DNA of 18,278 bases, from positions 1 to 18,278 of the forward strand of contig JANTGD010000022.1 in the NCBI GenBank assembly GCA_024763135.1. Direction: 5' to 3'. The stretch comes from Thiotrichales bacterium (lineage in GTDB: Bacteria; Pseudomonadota; Gammaproteobacteria; UWMA-0217). The notes below the pieces were generated by a model. The model saw only the letters and a list, made by a program, of their open reading frames with translations. It did not search any database and was not told where the DNA came from. Both the position numbers and the translations under genes were made by a program. Shown here in pieces: positions 1 through 8,814 of this stretch; the stretch's first letter is position 1, and each line of letters opens with the position of its first letter.

Positions 1-335
1 TGGCTTCGCAACAATGCCTTGTTCTGAACGCGTGGGTTTGCGCTGATATAGACAGTTTGGACTTGTCGGTGTACTAGTACATCGTCTAGCTTAAAATAAC
101 GGACTCAGCGCTTGTGTGGCACCGCGCCTCGGTATTGCAGTGCTTGCCAAAGACCCTGCCATTGCCTGCGTACTGAGCCTTGATGCGCAGCATCATAAAA
201 GCGCGCTGAGCACGTCATTTTTAACTGGAAGATGTACTAGAAGGCTTTCTTTGTAATCGAATCGGAATGTTTTCGTCACTCCCAAACCACACGTGGCGGG
301 TATTGTATTGTTCCACACCATTTTATATCGATCGT
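1..335. other. Non-coding gap downstream of glmS
   Basis: This stretch follows the glmS stop codon on the minus strand and runs to the window edge. Positions 74-240 are a copy of the dispersed inverted-repeat element described separately. In 1-73 and 241-335 I see no convincing gene, tRNA or hairpin followed by a T run, so no glmS terminator can be named. The short plus-strand reading frame overlapping the end of glmS here is antisense to it and has no recognisable content. Confidence 0.6.
74..240 (-). repeat. Dispersed MITE-like inverted-repeat element, copy 1
   Basis: The two ends are inverted copies of each other. The left end reads CTAGTACATCGTCTAGC and the complement of the right end reads CTAGTACATCTTCCAGT; about 31 of the outer 38 positions match by eye, through the inner CTCAGCGC. 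The element is about 167 bp. Both ends carry CTAG, which may be a duplicated target or part of the element. Read on the minus strand, the inner part aligns without gaps to copy 2 over the first 17 codons of an open frame (86-193, minus) and then diverges. It holds no transposase. It is oriented opposite to copy 2. The family was recognised only by comparison inside this window. Confidence 0.75.
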
Positions 336-2168
336 TTATTCCACAGTAACGGATTTGGCCAGGTTTCTGGGCTGATCGACATCGGTACCTTTAAGCACTG
401 CGGTATGGTAGGACAGCAATTGGAGGTAGAGCACATTGACGATCGGCGCGACATACCGAGGGACTGGATCAATCTTAATCACTTGAATATCCTCGGAATC
501 ATCGAATCCCGTGGTATCCTCAGCGAACACATATAGGCGCCCGCCCCTGGCCCGGACTTCCTCAAGATTTGAGCGCAGTTTTTCCAACAGCTCGTTGGTC
601 GGGGCAACGGTGACTACGGGCATGTTTTCATCCACTAACGCGAGCGGCCCATGCTTGAGTTCGCCTGCGGGATATGCTTCTGCGTGAATATAAGAGATTT
701 CTTTAAGTTTGAGGGCGCCTTCCATGGCAATGGGATATTCCACCCCGCGACCCAAGAACAACGCATGGCTCTTATCTAGAAATTCATTACATAATGAGGC
801 GATCTGTTCGTTACGGTTAAGCGCGTCATCGATATAACCGGGCAAACCATGTAGGCAATGAATGATTTCAGCCTGTTTTTCTTGAGGCATTCCACGATGC
901 TTGCCCAGTGCGAGTGTCATTAACATGAGTCCTACCAATTGGGTTGTAAACGCTTTGGTAGAAGCCACCCCGATCTCGGGCCCTGCCTCGGTCATCAAGT
1001 TAAGGTCTGATTCGCGCACCAGTGAACTCTCGGGGACATTACACACGGTCAAACTGCCCACATAGCCCTGCGTTTTCGATTTCATCAACGCGGCTAAGGT
1101 GTCGGCGGTTTCACCTGATTGGGAGATGGTAACGAGCAAACAGTGCTCTGGTACTACAGGATCACGATAACGGAACTCACTGGCCACTTCGACCTGACAA
1201 GGAATCTGCGCATAAGACTCGAGCCAGTACTTGGCTACGAGACCGGCATGATAGCTCGTGCCGCAGGCAACGATCTGAACGGCTTTGACGTGGGGAAAAA
1301 TGTCCTGGGCTGTTTGTCCAAATACATTGTCGGGGACCTCGGAATTGGTAATTCGGTGCTGCAGTGTGTTGACAATGGCTTTGGGTTGCTCATAGATCTC
1401 TTTGAGCATGTAGTGTTTAAACTGACCCCGCTCAGAACTGCTGTCGCTTTGAGTCGATGTTTTAACGGGACGCTCCCGCGGCTGCAGATCTTCATCAAAC
1501 AATTCGACGCGATGGCGAGTGAGGCGACCGATATCGCCGTTTTCCAAATAGATGAAACGATGGGTTACCGGCAGCAACGCGTGGACATCTGAGGCAATAA
1601 AATTTTCCGCGATACCTAATCCTACGACCAGAGGGCTGCCTTCACGCGCAATCACAAGTGTTTCAGGTTCATCCCGACAGATCACGCCAAGCGCATACGC
1701 GCCTTTAAAATCTTTGATTGCGCGCTGCACGGACTTAAGTAAATCCTGCTCTTGTGTGTAATAGTGCATGACTTGATGGGCGATCACCTCTGTATCTGTT
1801 TCAGAGGTGAAGCGAAAGCCTTGCGCTTTTTGTTGCTCACGCAGTGCTTCAAAGTTTTCGATGATGCCGTTGTGGACGACCGCGATATGATCATTACAAA
1901 TGTGCGGATGCGCATTGCGTTCTGAAGGGATACCATGTGTGGCCCAGCGCGTGTGCGCGATACCAAGCCCCCCGGGTAACGGCGCGGTATCGAGTGCTTC
2001 GGCAAGCGCGGACACTTTACCAACCCGACGATAACGTTGCAGTTCCTGCTGTGGTGTCACCACAGCGATACCTGATGAATCATATCCCCGGTATTCGAGC
2101 CGTTTGAGGCCTTCAATTAAAATTGGATAGACATCGCGTTGTGCTACGCCCCCGACAATTCCACACAT
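336..2168 (-). CDS. glmS: Glutamine-fructose-6-phosphate aminotransferase (isomerizing)
   Basis: This cytosolic enzyme makes glucosamine-6-phosphate from fructose-6-phosphate and glutamine, the first committed step toward UDP-GlcNAc. The protein is 610 aa against 609 in E. coli. The N-terminal glutaminase (Ntn) domain begins MCGIVGGV, so Cys2 becomes the nucleophile after Met removal; AHTRWATHG (71-79) and HNGIIEN (99-105) are also present. Two SIS domains follow, with CGTSYHAG (302-309), SQSGETADT (349-357), VASTKAF (401-407) and a GELKHGP motif near 502-508. The conserved C-terminal lysine is in LAKSVTVE. A purine-rich AAGGGAG lies just upstream of the ATG. The start is 3 nt after the glmU stop, so the two genes are probably co-transcribed. 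No glmS ribozyme is expected, as that is a Gram-positive feature. Confidence 0.98.
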   Translation of the reverse strand: MCGIVGGVAQRDVYPILIEGLKRLEYRGYDSSGIAVVTPQQELQRYRRVGKVSALAEALDTAPLPGGLGIAHTRWATHGIPSERNAHPHICNDHIAVVHNGIIENFEALREQQKAQGFRFTSETDTEVIAHQVMHYYTQEQDLLKSVQRAIKDFKGAYALGVICRDEPETLVIAREGSPLVVGLGIAENFIASDVHALLPVTHRFIYLENGDIGRLTRHRVELFDEDLQPRERPVKTSTQSDSSSERGQFKHYMLKEIYEQPKAIVNTLQHRITNSEVPDNVFGQTAQDIFPHVKAVQIVACGTSYHAGLVAKYWLESYAQIPCQVEVASEFRYRDPVVPEHCLLVTISQSGETADTLAALMKSKTQGYVGSLTVCNVPESSLVRESDLNLMTEAGPEIGVASTKAFTTQLVGLMLMTLALGKHRGMPQEKQAEIIHCLHGLPGYIDDALNRNEQIASLCNEFLDKSHALFLGRGVEYPIAMEGALKLKEISYIHAEAYPAGELKHGPLALVDENMPVVTVAPTNELLEKLRSNLEEVRARGGRLYVFAEDTTGFDDSEDIQVIKIDPVPRYVAPIVNVLYLQLLSYHTAVLKGTDVDQPRNLAKSVTVE

Positions 2169-2171
2169 AGT

Positions 2172-3536
2172 CTATGCTCCCTTTTTTGGGCGGACCCATG
2201 AATCAATAATCACTTGGCGGCTTCTGGCGACCGCCAACTTGCCTTTGGCAACCGGTTTGGTAATGGTTGAACCCGCACCAATGGTCGCATCTGGCCCAAT
2301 TTCAACCGGCGCCACCAAAGCAGAATTTGAACCGATGAAAACATGGTCGCCTATGATGGTTTGATGTTTATACGCACCATCGTAGTTGCACGTAATGGTA
2401 CCAGCGCCCACGTTGACGCCGTCGCCCATGGCCGTATCACCGATATAACTCAGGTGGTTAACTTTACTACCCTGACCGATTTTTGCATTTTTCGTTTCAA
2501 CAAAATTACCGATCTTCGCTTTAGGCGATAGAACAGTACCTGGACGCAACCTTGCATAAGGTCCAACTTGACAACCATCGCCCACAACGACATTTTCCAA
2601 TACAGAATTGGCATGAATATGGACGTGATGTCCGAGTCTGACATTTTTCAGATAGCAATTCGGTCCAATCTCTACATCATCACCGAGTTCTATGTCGCCT
2701 TCCAGGATGCAGTTCACGTCGATCACATTATCCCGGCCGGTCACAGGCATAGGCCCCCGGATATCGACCCGATCCCGATCCTTTAATGTGACACCGGCCG
2801 CTAGGAGGTGATGTGTCATGCGCTGTTGGTAATAGCGTTCGAGGGTGTGAAGCTGAGTTTTATTGTTCACTCCAAGAACTTCAGCCTCTTCCGTCACAGT
2901 GACGGCGTGAACGCGCAGTCCCTGTTCCTGAGCCAACGCGATCGTATCCGTGAGGTAGTACTCTCCCTGCACATTTTGGTTATCGAGCTGGTCCAGAAGC
3001 GCTTTCATGCGTCCTCTGTCGGCGGCCAAGATACCGGAGTTACACTCCTGAATGCTGCGCTGTTGGGGCGTAGCATCTTTTTCTTCAATGATGCCGATTA
3101 CCAAGCCCTCATCATTGCGGATGACCCGACCATACCCGTGTGGATCTGGAAGCTGTACCGTCAACACGTTCATATCATCCGGACCTATGTTAGAAACAAC
3201 CGCGCGCAGGGTGTCGGCTCGGATCATCGGGACGTCGCCATAGAGGACCAAAACCTGCGAGGCCCTCACTTCTGGCAGGGCCACTGCGAGCGCGTGACCC
3301 GTCCCTAACTGCTCCTCCTGGAATACCCACTGGGAATAGTCATCACCGATGACTTTCCGGACAGCTTCCGCGCCGTGACCAACCACAGTAATGATCTGTT
3401 CTGGTTTTAAATTACGCGCCGTTTCCAATACATGCTGAAGTAAGGGTTTTCCCCCAACTTGATGCAGCACTTTCGGCAGCGTGGAATGCATGCGTGTACC
3501 CTTCCCTGCTGCGAGGATTACAATTGCAAGACCCAT
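2172..3536 (-). CDS. glmU: Bifunctional GlmU: GlcN-1-P acetyltransferase / GlcNAc-1-P uridylyltransferase
   Basis: GlmU acetylates glucosamine-1-phosphate and then couples GlcNAc-1-phosphate to UTP, giving UDP-GlcNAc for peptidoglycan and LPS. The N-terminal pyrophosphorylase domain shows LAAGKGTRM (8-16), QLGTGHA (76-82), YGDVPM (99-104) and GYGRV (134-138). The C-terminal half is a left-handed beta helix of hexapeptide repeats with the catalytic-type His361 (NHLSYIGD) and NYDG (384-387). I chose the ATG at 3536, giving 454 aa. The frame extends 8 codons to a TTG at 3560, but the ATG has GGAGAAAGGGA directly upstream and its protein start, MGLAIVILAAGKG, matches the family. The gene leads the glmU-glmS pair and is separated from atpC by a terminator and a repeat element. 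Confidence 0.97.
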   Translation of the reverse strand: MGLAIVILAAGKGTRMHSTLPKVLHQVGGKPLLQHVLETARNLKPEQIITVVGHGAEAVRKVIGDDYSQWVFQEEQLGTGHALAVALPEVRASQVLVLYGDVPMIRADTLRAVVSNIGPDDMNVLTVQLPDPHGYGRVIRNDEGLVIGIIEEKDATPQQRSIQECNSGILAADRGRMKALLDQLDNQNVQGEYYLTDTIALAQEQGLRVHAVTVTEEAEVLGVNNKTQLHTLERYYQQRMTHHLLAAGVTLKDRDRVDIRGPMPVTGRDNVIDVNCILEGDIELGDDVEIGPNCYLKNVRLGHHVHIHANSVLENVVVGDGCQVGPYARLRPGTVLSPKAKIGNFVETKNAKIGQGSKVNHLSYIGDTAMGDGVNVGAGTITCNYDGAYKHQTIIGDHVFIGSNSALVAPVEIGPDATIGAGSTITKPVAKGKLAVARSRQVIIDSWVRPKKGA

Positions 3537-3630
3537 ATTGATTCCCTTTCTCCATTTCAATTCATCAATATTACACTCCAGTGCTTACTCACTCACATGT
3601 ACCCTGACCTCATGTACGTCTGTCCTAGTC

Positions 3631-3811
3631 AGTACATCGTCTAACTTAAAATGACGGACTCAGCGCTTTTGTGATGCTGCGCAACAAAGCCCAGTGCGCA
3701 GGCAATGGCAACGTCATTGGCAAGGAAACAATCATTCTCTGCAAAGTGCGCCTACCCAAAAATGCGGACAGGACAACTGACTCCGTCAATTTAAACTGGA
3801 CGATGTATTAG
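3631..3811 (+). repeat. Dispersed MITE-like inverted-repeat element, copy 2
   Basis: This is the most complete copy, about 181 bp. The left end reads AGTACATCGTCTAACTTAAA and the complement of the right end reads AATACATCGTCCAGTTTAAA; about 27 of the outer 33 positions pair by eye, as far as GACGGACTCAG. A frame of 45 codons starts at ATG 3674, just inside the left repeat, and stops at TAG 3809-3811, the very end of the right repeat. Its left half matches copy 1 and its right half matches copy 3, which shows that all three belong to one family. There is no transposase, so mobility would depend on an enzyme made elsewhere. CTAG stands at 3625-3628 just outside the left end; the right end has TTAG. 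Confidence 0.8.
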
Positions 3812-3903
3812 CGTGGCCACTTTGCTTCGATCCGCACGCTATAGCATCCTCGGATGGACTATGGCTTAAGACACCGGAACCCTGAGTTTATTCCCATTGG
3901 CAC

Positions 3904-3932
3904 AAAAAAAGGCAACCAATGGTTGCCTTTTT
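3904..3932 (-). terminator. Rho-independent terminator of the atp operon, possibly bidirectional
   Basis: A perfect hairpin GGCAACC-AAT-GGTTGCC is flanked by A residues on the left and T residues on the right. The stem can therefore extend by A-T pairs, and a T run follows it on either strand. It begins about 40 bp downstream of the atpC stop codon, so its main job is to end the ATP synthase transcript. Its symmetry would also stop transcription entering from the glmU side on the plus strand. Confidence 0.93.
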
Positions 3933-3974
3933 CAAAATGCCTCACATTATGAAGCGCCATGGGCTTCACTTTTC

Positions 3975-4400
3975 CTAGCGTAGATTCTTACGCATTTTTT
4001 TGAGCAACGCGAGCTGGGCAGTCGCTTCGATCAGTTCGGCCTTAGCGCGAGCATAGTCAATCGAGTCTTCCTGGTTTTTCAGGGCTTCTTCGGCTCTTTC
4101 CTTTGCTTCCAAGGCTTTGGCTTCATCAATATCTGCTGCACGGATGCCCGTATCCGCAAGAACTGTCACTACATGCGGTTGTATTTCCACCATACCACCG
4201 CTCACAAAAATGGATTCCAGGTCATCGGAGCCTTCCTTTTTTACCCGCACCTCACCGGGTTTGAGTCTTGCAATCAATGGCGTGTGCCGTGGCAGAACCC
4301 CTATTTCTCCCATCTCGGCAGGGATAAATGCCTCCTCAGCGGTACCGGAATAGATCTCGCCTTCCGCGCTGACGATATCAATGTGCATGGTCATAGCCAT
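3975..4400 (-). CDS. atpC: F1 ATP synthase epsilon subunit
   Basis: Epsilon is part of the central stalk of F1 and can inhibit ATP hydrolysis through its C-terminal helices. The protein is 141 aa and begins MAMTMHIDIVSAEGEIYSG, very close to the E. coli start. The N-terminal beta sandwich covers about residues 1-87, including GEIGVLPRHTPLI (31-43). A charged helical hairpin rich in A, E and K follows to the end. The start has an AGGA about 9 nt upstream and lies 14 nt after the atpD stop. It is the last gene of the operon, followed by a strong terminator. Confidence 0.97.
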   Translation of the reverse strand: MAMTMHIDIVSAEGEIYSGTAEEAFIPAEMGEIGVLPRHTPLIARLKPGEVRVKKEGSDDLESIFVSGGMVEIQPHVVTVLADTGIRAADIDEAKALEAKERAEEALKNQEDSIDYARAKAELIEATAQLALLKKMRKNLR

Positions 4401-4414
4401 AATTCAATCCTGTT

Positions 4415-5794
4415 TTAGGAGATGGTCTTTGCTTTCTCTACCGCCTCGTCAATAGAGCCCACCATATAAAACGCCTGTTCAGGGAGGCTGTCATATTCAC
4501 CCTCGACAATCGCTTTAAAACCCGCGATGGTGTCTTTCAAGGTAACATATTTACCCGGCGCGCCAGTGAACACTTCCGCCACAAAGAACGGCTGGGATAA
4601 GTAGCGTTGAATCTTACGCGCCCGAGCAACAATGAGCTTGTCCTCTTCAGAGAGCTCATCCATGCCCAAAATCGCAATGATATCTTTGAGTTCCTTATAC
4701 CGCTGCAAGGTGTTCTGCACCGCGCGTGCAACGTTGTAGTGCTCTTCGCCAATGACTTGTGGATCCAGCTGACGTGACGTGGAATCGAGCGGATCAACAG
4801 CAGGATAGATCCCAAGTTCCGCAATTTGCCGCGATAGCACGAGGGTTGCATCCAAGTGCGCAAAAGTCGTAGCGGGCGATGGATCCGTCAGATCATCCGC
4901 CGGTACATACACTGCCTGGAAAGAAGTAATTGAGCCGGTTTTGGTTGAGGTAATGCGCTCTTGCAGTGCGCCCATCTCTTCAGCCAAGGTCGGTTGATAA
5001 CCTACCGCAGACGGCATACGACCAAGCAAAGCAGAGACTTCTGTACCCGCGAGCGTATAACGGTAGATATTATCGATAAACATCAACACGTCACGACCTT
5101 CATCACGGAAATACTCTGCCATCGTCAAACCGGTGAGGGCTACACGTAAGCGGTTACCTGGCGGTTCGTTCATCTGTCCGTAGACCAACGCCACTTTATC
5201 GATAACCCCGGCTTCTGTCATTTCATGATAGAAGTCATTCCCTTCACGGGTCCGCTCACCGACACCCGCAAACACGGAAAGACCCTCTTGTTGCACCGCA
5301 ATATTGTTGATCAACTCCATCAGGGTCACCGTTTTACCTACGCCGGCCCCCCCAAACAAGCCTACCTTGCCCCCTTTGGCAATCGGCATGATCAAGTCGA
5401 TGACCTTAATACCGGTTTCTAAGAGTTCAACACTAGCAGCCTGCTCTTCATAAGAAGGGGGCCTGCGATGAATCGGCATATGGACATCAGTTTCCACTGG
5501 GCCTGCTTCATCCACAGGTCGGCCCAGCACATCCATCACGCGACCTAAGGTCGCCGAGCCCACGGGCACGGTGATTGGTGCACCAGTATTGTCAACATGC
5601 ATACCACGCTTTAGGCCATCAGATGCACCCATGGCAATGGTGCGTACAATGCCGTCACCCAATTGTTGTTGCACTTCAAGGGTGAGCCCCTTATCCGCCA
5701 CAGTCAAAGCATCATAGACTTTGGGCACATCAGAACGTGGGAATTCAACGTCCACGATGGCGCCGATAATTTCAACGATATTTCCAGAACTCAT
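4415..5794 (-). CDS. atpD: F1 ATP synthase beta subunit (catalytic)
   Basis: Beta carries the three catalytic nucleotide sites of F1. The 459-aa protein shows the P-loop GGAGVGKT (148-155), GERTREGND (179-187) with the catalytic glutamate region, the Walker B strand VLMFIDNIYRYT near 236-247, and the signature GRMPSAVGYQPTL. The DELSEEDK segment, the DELSEED-type motif that contacts gamma during rotation, is also present. The order alpha-gamma-beta-epsilon is the usual one. GAGGA precedes the ATG at suitable spacing. Nothing appears truncated or unusual. Confidence 0.99.
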   Translation of the reverse strand: MSSGNIVEIIGAIVDVEFPRSDVPKVYDALTVADKGLTLEVQQQLGDGIVRTIAMGASDGLKRGMHVDNTGAPITVPVGSATLGRVMDVLGRPVDEAGPVETDVHMPIHRRPPSYEEQAASVELLETGIKVIDLIMPIAKGGKVGLFGGAGVGKTVTLMELINNIAVQQEGLSVFAGVGERTREGNDFYHEMTEAGVIDKVALVYGQMNEPPGNRLRVALTGLTMAEYFRDEGRDVLMFIDNIYRYTLAGTEVSALLGRMPSAVGYQPTLAEEMGALQERITSTKTGSITSFQAVYVPADDLTDPSPATTFAHLDATLVLSRQIAELGIYPAVDPLDSTSRQLDPQVIGEEHYNVARAVQNTLQRYKELKDIIAILGMDELSEEDKLIVARARKIQRYLSQPFFVAEVFTGAPGKYVTLKDTIAGFKAIVEGEYDSLPEQAFYMVGSIDEAVEKAKTIS

Positions 5795-5830
5795 TACGTG
5801 TTCCTCATTTAAACTCTTATTTTGAATCTC

Positions 5831-6691
5831 TTAACCTACGGCCGCAGCACCACTCACGATCTCTGAGATTTCCTGCGTGATCGCTGCCTGACGCGCCTTG
5901 TTGTACACCAGCTTGAGCTCATCGATAAGGTCACCTGCATTATCAGAAGCTGCTTTCATGGCCACCATTCGCGCGGATTGTTCACAGGCGATATTTTCAA
6001 CCACACCTTGGTACACCAAGGATTCGATGTATCGCATCAGCAACGCATCAAGGACCTCTTTGGAATCAGGTTCGTAGAGATAGTCCCAATAGTGCTCGAG
6101 TTCCTTTTCTTCGGTACTGACCACGGGTATCAGCTTGGTAACTTTGGGCTTCTGTGTCATCGAATTGATGAACTCATTTTCCACAAGGTAAAGACTATCT
6201 ATCCGACCATCATAATAGGCATCCAGCATCACTTTGACCGTACCGATCAAATCTTCGATGTGGGGTGTGTCGCCCAGATGATTGATAGCCGCAACGACAT
6301 TACCCATGCGCTTAAAAAACGCCTCTGCTTTGCTGCCAATCAGGCATAAATCAATTTCCACGCCATGTTCTTCCCACTCGGAAAGCGCGTTGATGGCCGC
6401 CTTGAATAAATTGATGTTCAAACCACCGCACAGCCCGCGGTCTGTCGAGATAATAATGACACCAACACGCTTCGCGTCGCGTTCCTCTAGAAACGGATGT
6501 TTGTACTCGGGATGAGCCATTGCCAAATGACCGATCACGTTCTTCATTTTATGTGCGTAAGGCTTGGTCGCTTCCATACGTTCCTTAGCACGGCGCATTT
6601 TGCTGGCCGCGACCATTTCCATCGCCTTGGTGATTTTCTGGGTGTTACCAATACTCTTTATCTGAGTACGGATCTCTTTTGCACCAGCCAT
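5831..6691 (-). CDS. atpG: F1 ATP synthase gamma subunit (central rotor shaft)
   Basis: Gamma forms the rotating coiled-coil shaft inside the alpha3-beta3 ring. The protein is 286 aa against 287 in E. coli. The N-terminal helix has the family pattern IRTQIKSIGNTQKITKAMEM followed by a basic stretch near residues 31-38. STDRGLCGGLN (82-92) marks the central Rossmann-like domain, and the C-terminal helix contains ARQAAITQEISEIVSGAAAV. GAGGT stands before the ATG, 12 nt after the atpA stop. A 36-nt spacer separates it from atpD. Confidence 0.98.
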   Translation of the reverse strand: MAGAKEIRTQIKSIGNTQKITKAMEMVAASKMRRAKERMEATKPYAHKMKNVIGHLAMAHPEYKHPFLEERDAKRVGVIIISTDRGLCGGLNINLFKAAINALSEWEEHGVEIDLCLIGSKAEAFFKRMGNVVAAINHLGDTPHIEDLIGTVKVMLDAYYDGRIDSLYLVENEFINSMTQKPKVTKLIPVVSTEEKELEHYWDYLYEPDSKEVLDALLMRYIESLVYQGVVENIACEQSARMVAMKAASDNAGDLIDELKLVYNKARQAAITQEISEIVSGAAAVG

Positions 6692-6703
6692 AGCGGACCT
6701 CGA

Positions 6704-8245
6704 TTACCAGGTGTTATTGGCCTTGAAATTTTCCAGGGCGGTTTGCATCGCAGATTTTATTTCGTCATTGAAATCACCGGATGCATTGATCTTATCGAGC
6801 AAGTCGCTTTTTTCAGAGCGAAGATAACTCAACATGGCGGCTTCAAAATCGACGACTTTTTTGTCTTCAACATCGTCGAGGAAACCTTCATTGGCCGCGA
6901 ACAGAGAAAACGCCATTTCGGCAATCGACATCGGCGAGTATTGAGCTTGTTTCATCAATTCGGTGACCCGCTTACCGCGTTCGAGCTGCTTACGCGTAGC
7001 CTCATCCAAATCGGATGCAAACTGTGAAAACGCTGCCAATTCACGATATTGCGCCAACGCCAAACGAACACCGCCGCCTAGTTTCTTAATGATCTTTGTT
7101 TGCGCCGCCCCCCCAACACGAGAAACGGACAAACCTGCATTGATTGCCGGCCGAATGCCTGCATTGAACAAGTCCGATTCAAGGAAGATCTGCCCATCTG
7201 TTATAGAAATCACGTTGGTAGGAACAAACGCGGACACATCCCCTGCCTGAGTTTCGATAATCGGAAGCGCAGTCAGTGATCCTGTCTGCCCCTTAACGGC
7301 GCCATCGGTAAATTTCTCCACATATTCTTCATTGACCCGTGCAGCCCTCTCGAGCAAGCGTGAGTGCAGATAGAACACATCGCCGGGATAGGCCTCACGT
7401 CCGGGTGGTCGACGCAGCAGCAAGGAAACCTGCCGATAGGCCCAGGCCTGTTTGGTAAGATCATCGTAGACAATCAGCGCATCTTCACCCCTGTCACGAA
7501 AATACTCGCCCATAGTGCAGCCTGCATAGGGGGCGATGTATTGCATGGCAGCCGATTCCGCAGCCGTCGCGGCCACCACGATGGTGTGCTCCATGGCGCC
7601 GAACTCTTCCAGTTTTCGCACGATATTCGAAACAGTGGATGCTTTTTGGCCTACAGCAACGTAAATACATTTTACGCCGGTCCCTTTTTGGTTGATGATG
7701 GCATCAACAGCAACCGCAGATTTACCGGTTTGACGATCACCAATAATCAATTCCCGTTGTCCGCGACCAATGGGAACCATGGCGTCGATTGCTTTCAATC
7801 CGGTTTGTACCGGTTGATCAACAGATTTTCGATCGATAACGCCAGGCGCAATCTTTTCGATCGCGTCGTAACCATCTGGTTCAATGGGACCCTTGCCGTC
7901 AAGTGGATTACCGAGGGAGTCAACGACGCGTCCAAGCAGGCCGTGACCCACGGGTACTTCCAAAATCCGTCCGGTGCATTTAGCGACATCACCTTCTTTA
8001 ATGTGTTCGTACTCACCGAGTACGACCGCACCCACCGAATCACGTTCTAGGTTAAGTGCCATACCGAAGGTATCACCGGGAAATTCGATCATTTCTCCGG
8101 ACATCACATCGGCCAAGCCATGGATACGCACGATACCATCGGTCACACTGACCACCGTACCCTCGGTCCGGGCCTCGGCAACCGATTCGAAATCGGCAAT
8201 GCGCTTCTTAATCAGATCACTGATCTCTGCAGGATTTAATTGCAT
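6704..8245 (-). CDS. atpA: F1 ATP synthase alpha subunit
   Basis: Alpha holds the regulatory, non-catalytic nucleotide sites and alternates with beta in the F1 ring. The protein is 513 aa, the same as E. coli. It has the P-loop GDRQTGKS (169-176), the LIVYDDLTKQAWAYRQ strand, and the signature LLLRRPPGREAYPGDVFYLHSRLLERAA. The C-terminal helices end in FKANNTW. GAGGA lies upstream of the ATG with an A-rich spacer, 17 nt after the atpH stop. Confidence 0.99.
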   Translation of the reverse strand: MQLNPAEISDLIKKRIADFESVAEARTEGTVVSVTDGIVRIHGLADVMSGEMIEFPGDTFGMALNLERDSVGAVVLGEYEHIKEGDVAKCTGRILEVPVGHGLLGRVVDSLGNPLDGKGPIEPDGYDAIEKIAPGVIDRKSVDQPVQTGLKAIDAMVPIGRGQRELIIGDRQTGKSAVAVDAIINQKGTGVKCIYVAVGQKASTVSNIVRKLEEFGAMEHTIVVAATAAESAAMQYIAPYAGCTMGEYFRDRGEDALIVYDDLTKQAWAYRQVSLLLRRPPGREAYPGDVFYLHSRLLERAARVNEEYVEKFTDGAVKGQTGSLTALPIIETQAGDVSAFVPTNVISITDGQIFLESDLFNAGIRPAINAGLSVSRVGGAAQTKIIKKLGGGVRLALAQYRELAAFSQFASDLDEATRKQLERGKRVTELMKQAQYSPMSIAEMAFSLFAANEGFLDDVEDKKVVDFEAAMLSYLRSEKSDLLDKINASGDFNDEIKSAMQTALENFKANNTW

Positions 8246-8262
8246 GGTGTTTTTTCCTCAGA

Positions 8263-8799
8263 TTAGCGCGTCAGGGTTGCAGAAAGTTTCGCCAAACGAC
8301 CTTTCAGTGATCCATCGATCACCAGATCGCCTGCGCGGATAATTGCTCCACCCAACAGGCTATTGTCTATTTCATTGCTTAACTTGACATCACGTCCCAA
8401 ACGCTTTTTCAAGGCAGCTTCAAGTTCGCCTTTTTGTTCGTCTGTCAGCTCAAAAGCCGATACCACTGTTGCATCGATTGCGCCTTCGGCTTCGGAACGT
8501 GCTTGCTCGAATAACATGGCGATCTCAGGCAACACCGGCAACCGACCATTTTCAGCCAGGACCCTCACCAGGTTTTGGCCCTCGTGGTCGATGTTGTCTC
8601 CAGCGATATCGATCAAGAGATCGGCCAAAGCTTCTTTCGTCAACTTGGGATTATTCATCAGCTGTTGAAAGTCGCCATCGCTTACAATCGCGGCAAGATA
8701 AGCAAGTTGTTCAGACCAAGCTTCGAGCCGATCCTCGTTTTGAGCCAGTTCTACCAGAGCTTTTGCGTAAGGTCGTGCTGCGGTTATAAACTCAGACAT
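8263..8799 (-). CDS. atpH: F1 ATP synthase delta subunit (OSCP homologue)
   Basis: Delta ties the top of F1 to the b-subunit peripheral stalk. The protein is 178 aa against 177 in E. coli. The N-terminal helical bundle starts SEFITAARPYAKALVELA, and the C-terminal signature LLGGAIIRAGDLVIDGS is at about 148-164. The start is an ATG with only a weak GGGG upstream. It lies 15 nt after the atpF stop, so translation probably depends partly on coupling to atpF. Confidence 0.97.
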   Translation of the reverse strand: MSEFITAARPYAKALVELAQNEDRLEAWSEQLAYLAAIVSDGDFQQLMNNPKLTKEALADLLIDIAGDNIDHEGQNLVRVLAENGRLPVLPEIAMLFEQARSEAEGAIDATVVSAFELTDEQKGELEAALKKRLGRDVKLSNEIDNSLLGGAIIRAGDLVIDGSLKGRLAKLSATLTR

Positions 8800-8814
8800 G
8801 GTTGAATGCCCCGG

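Larger units (their letters stand above)
3537..3974. other. Non-coding gap between atpC and glmU
   Basis: This gap of about 440 bp contains copy 2 of the dispersed repeat (3631-3811), an imperfect hairpin at 3838-3865 and the atpC terminator (3904-3932). Between the repeat and glmU, CATGTAC occurs twice in direct orientation (3596-3602 and 3611-3617). A TAATAT on the minus strand at 3568-3573 could be a -10 element for glmU, about 30 nt before the start codon, but no good -35 sequence stands 16-18 bp upstream. No gene other than the short frame inside the repeat is supported. Confidence 0.5.

Noticed and set aside
1119..1592. Long antisense frames opposite glmS, atpA, glmU and mnmG
   Set aside because: They mirror the codon structure of well-identified genes and contain no recognisable protein family.
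3537..3560. Eight-codon upstream extension of GlmU to a TTG
   Set aside because: The ATG at 3536 has a good ribosome site inside this extension and gives the family N-terminus. The extra residues have no support.
3625..3811. Repeat copies as integron attC sites
   Set aside because: A chance GTCTAAC resembles a core site, but the matching GTTRRRY partner, the spacing and any integrase are missing.
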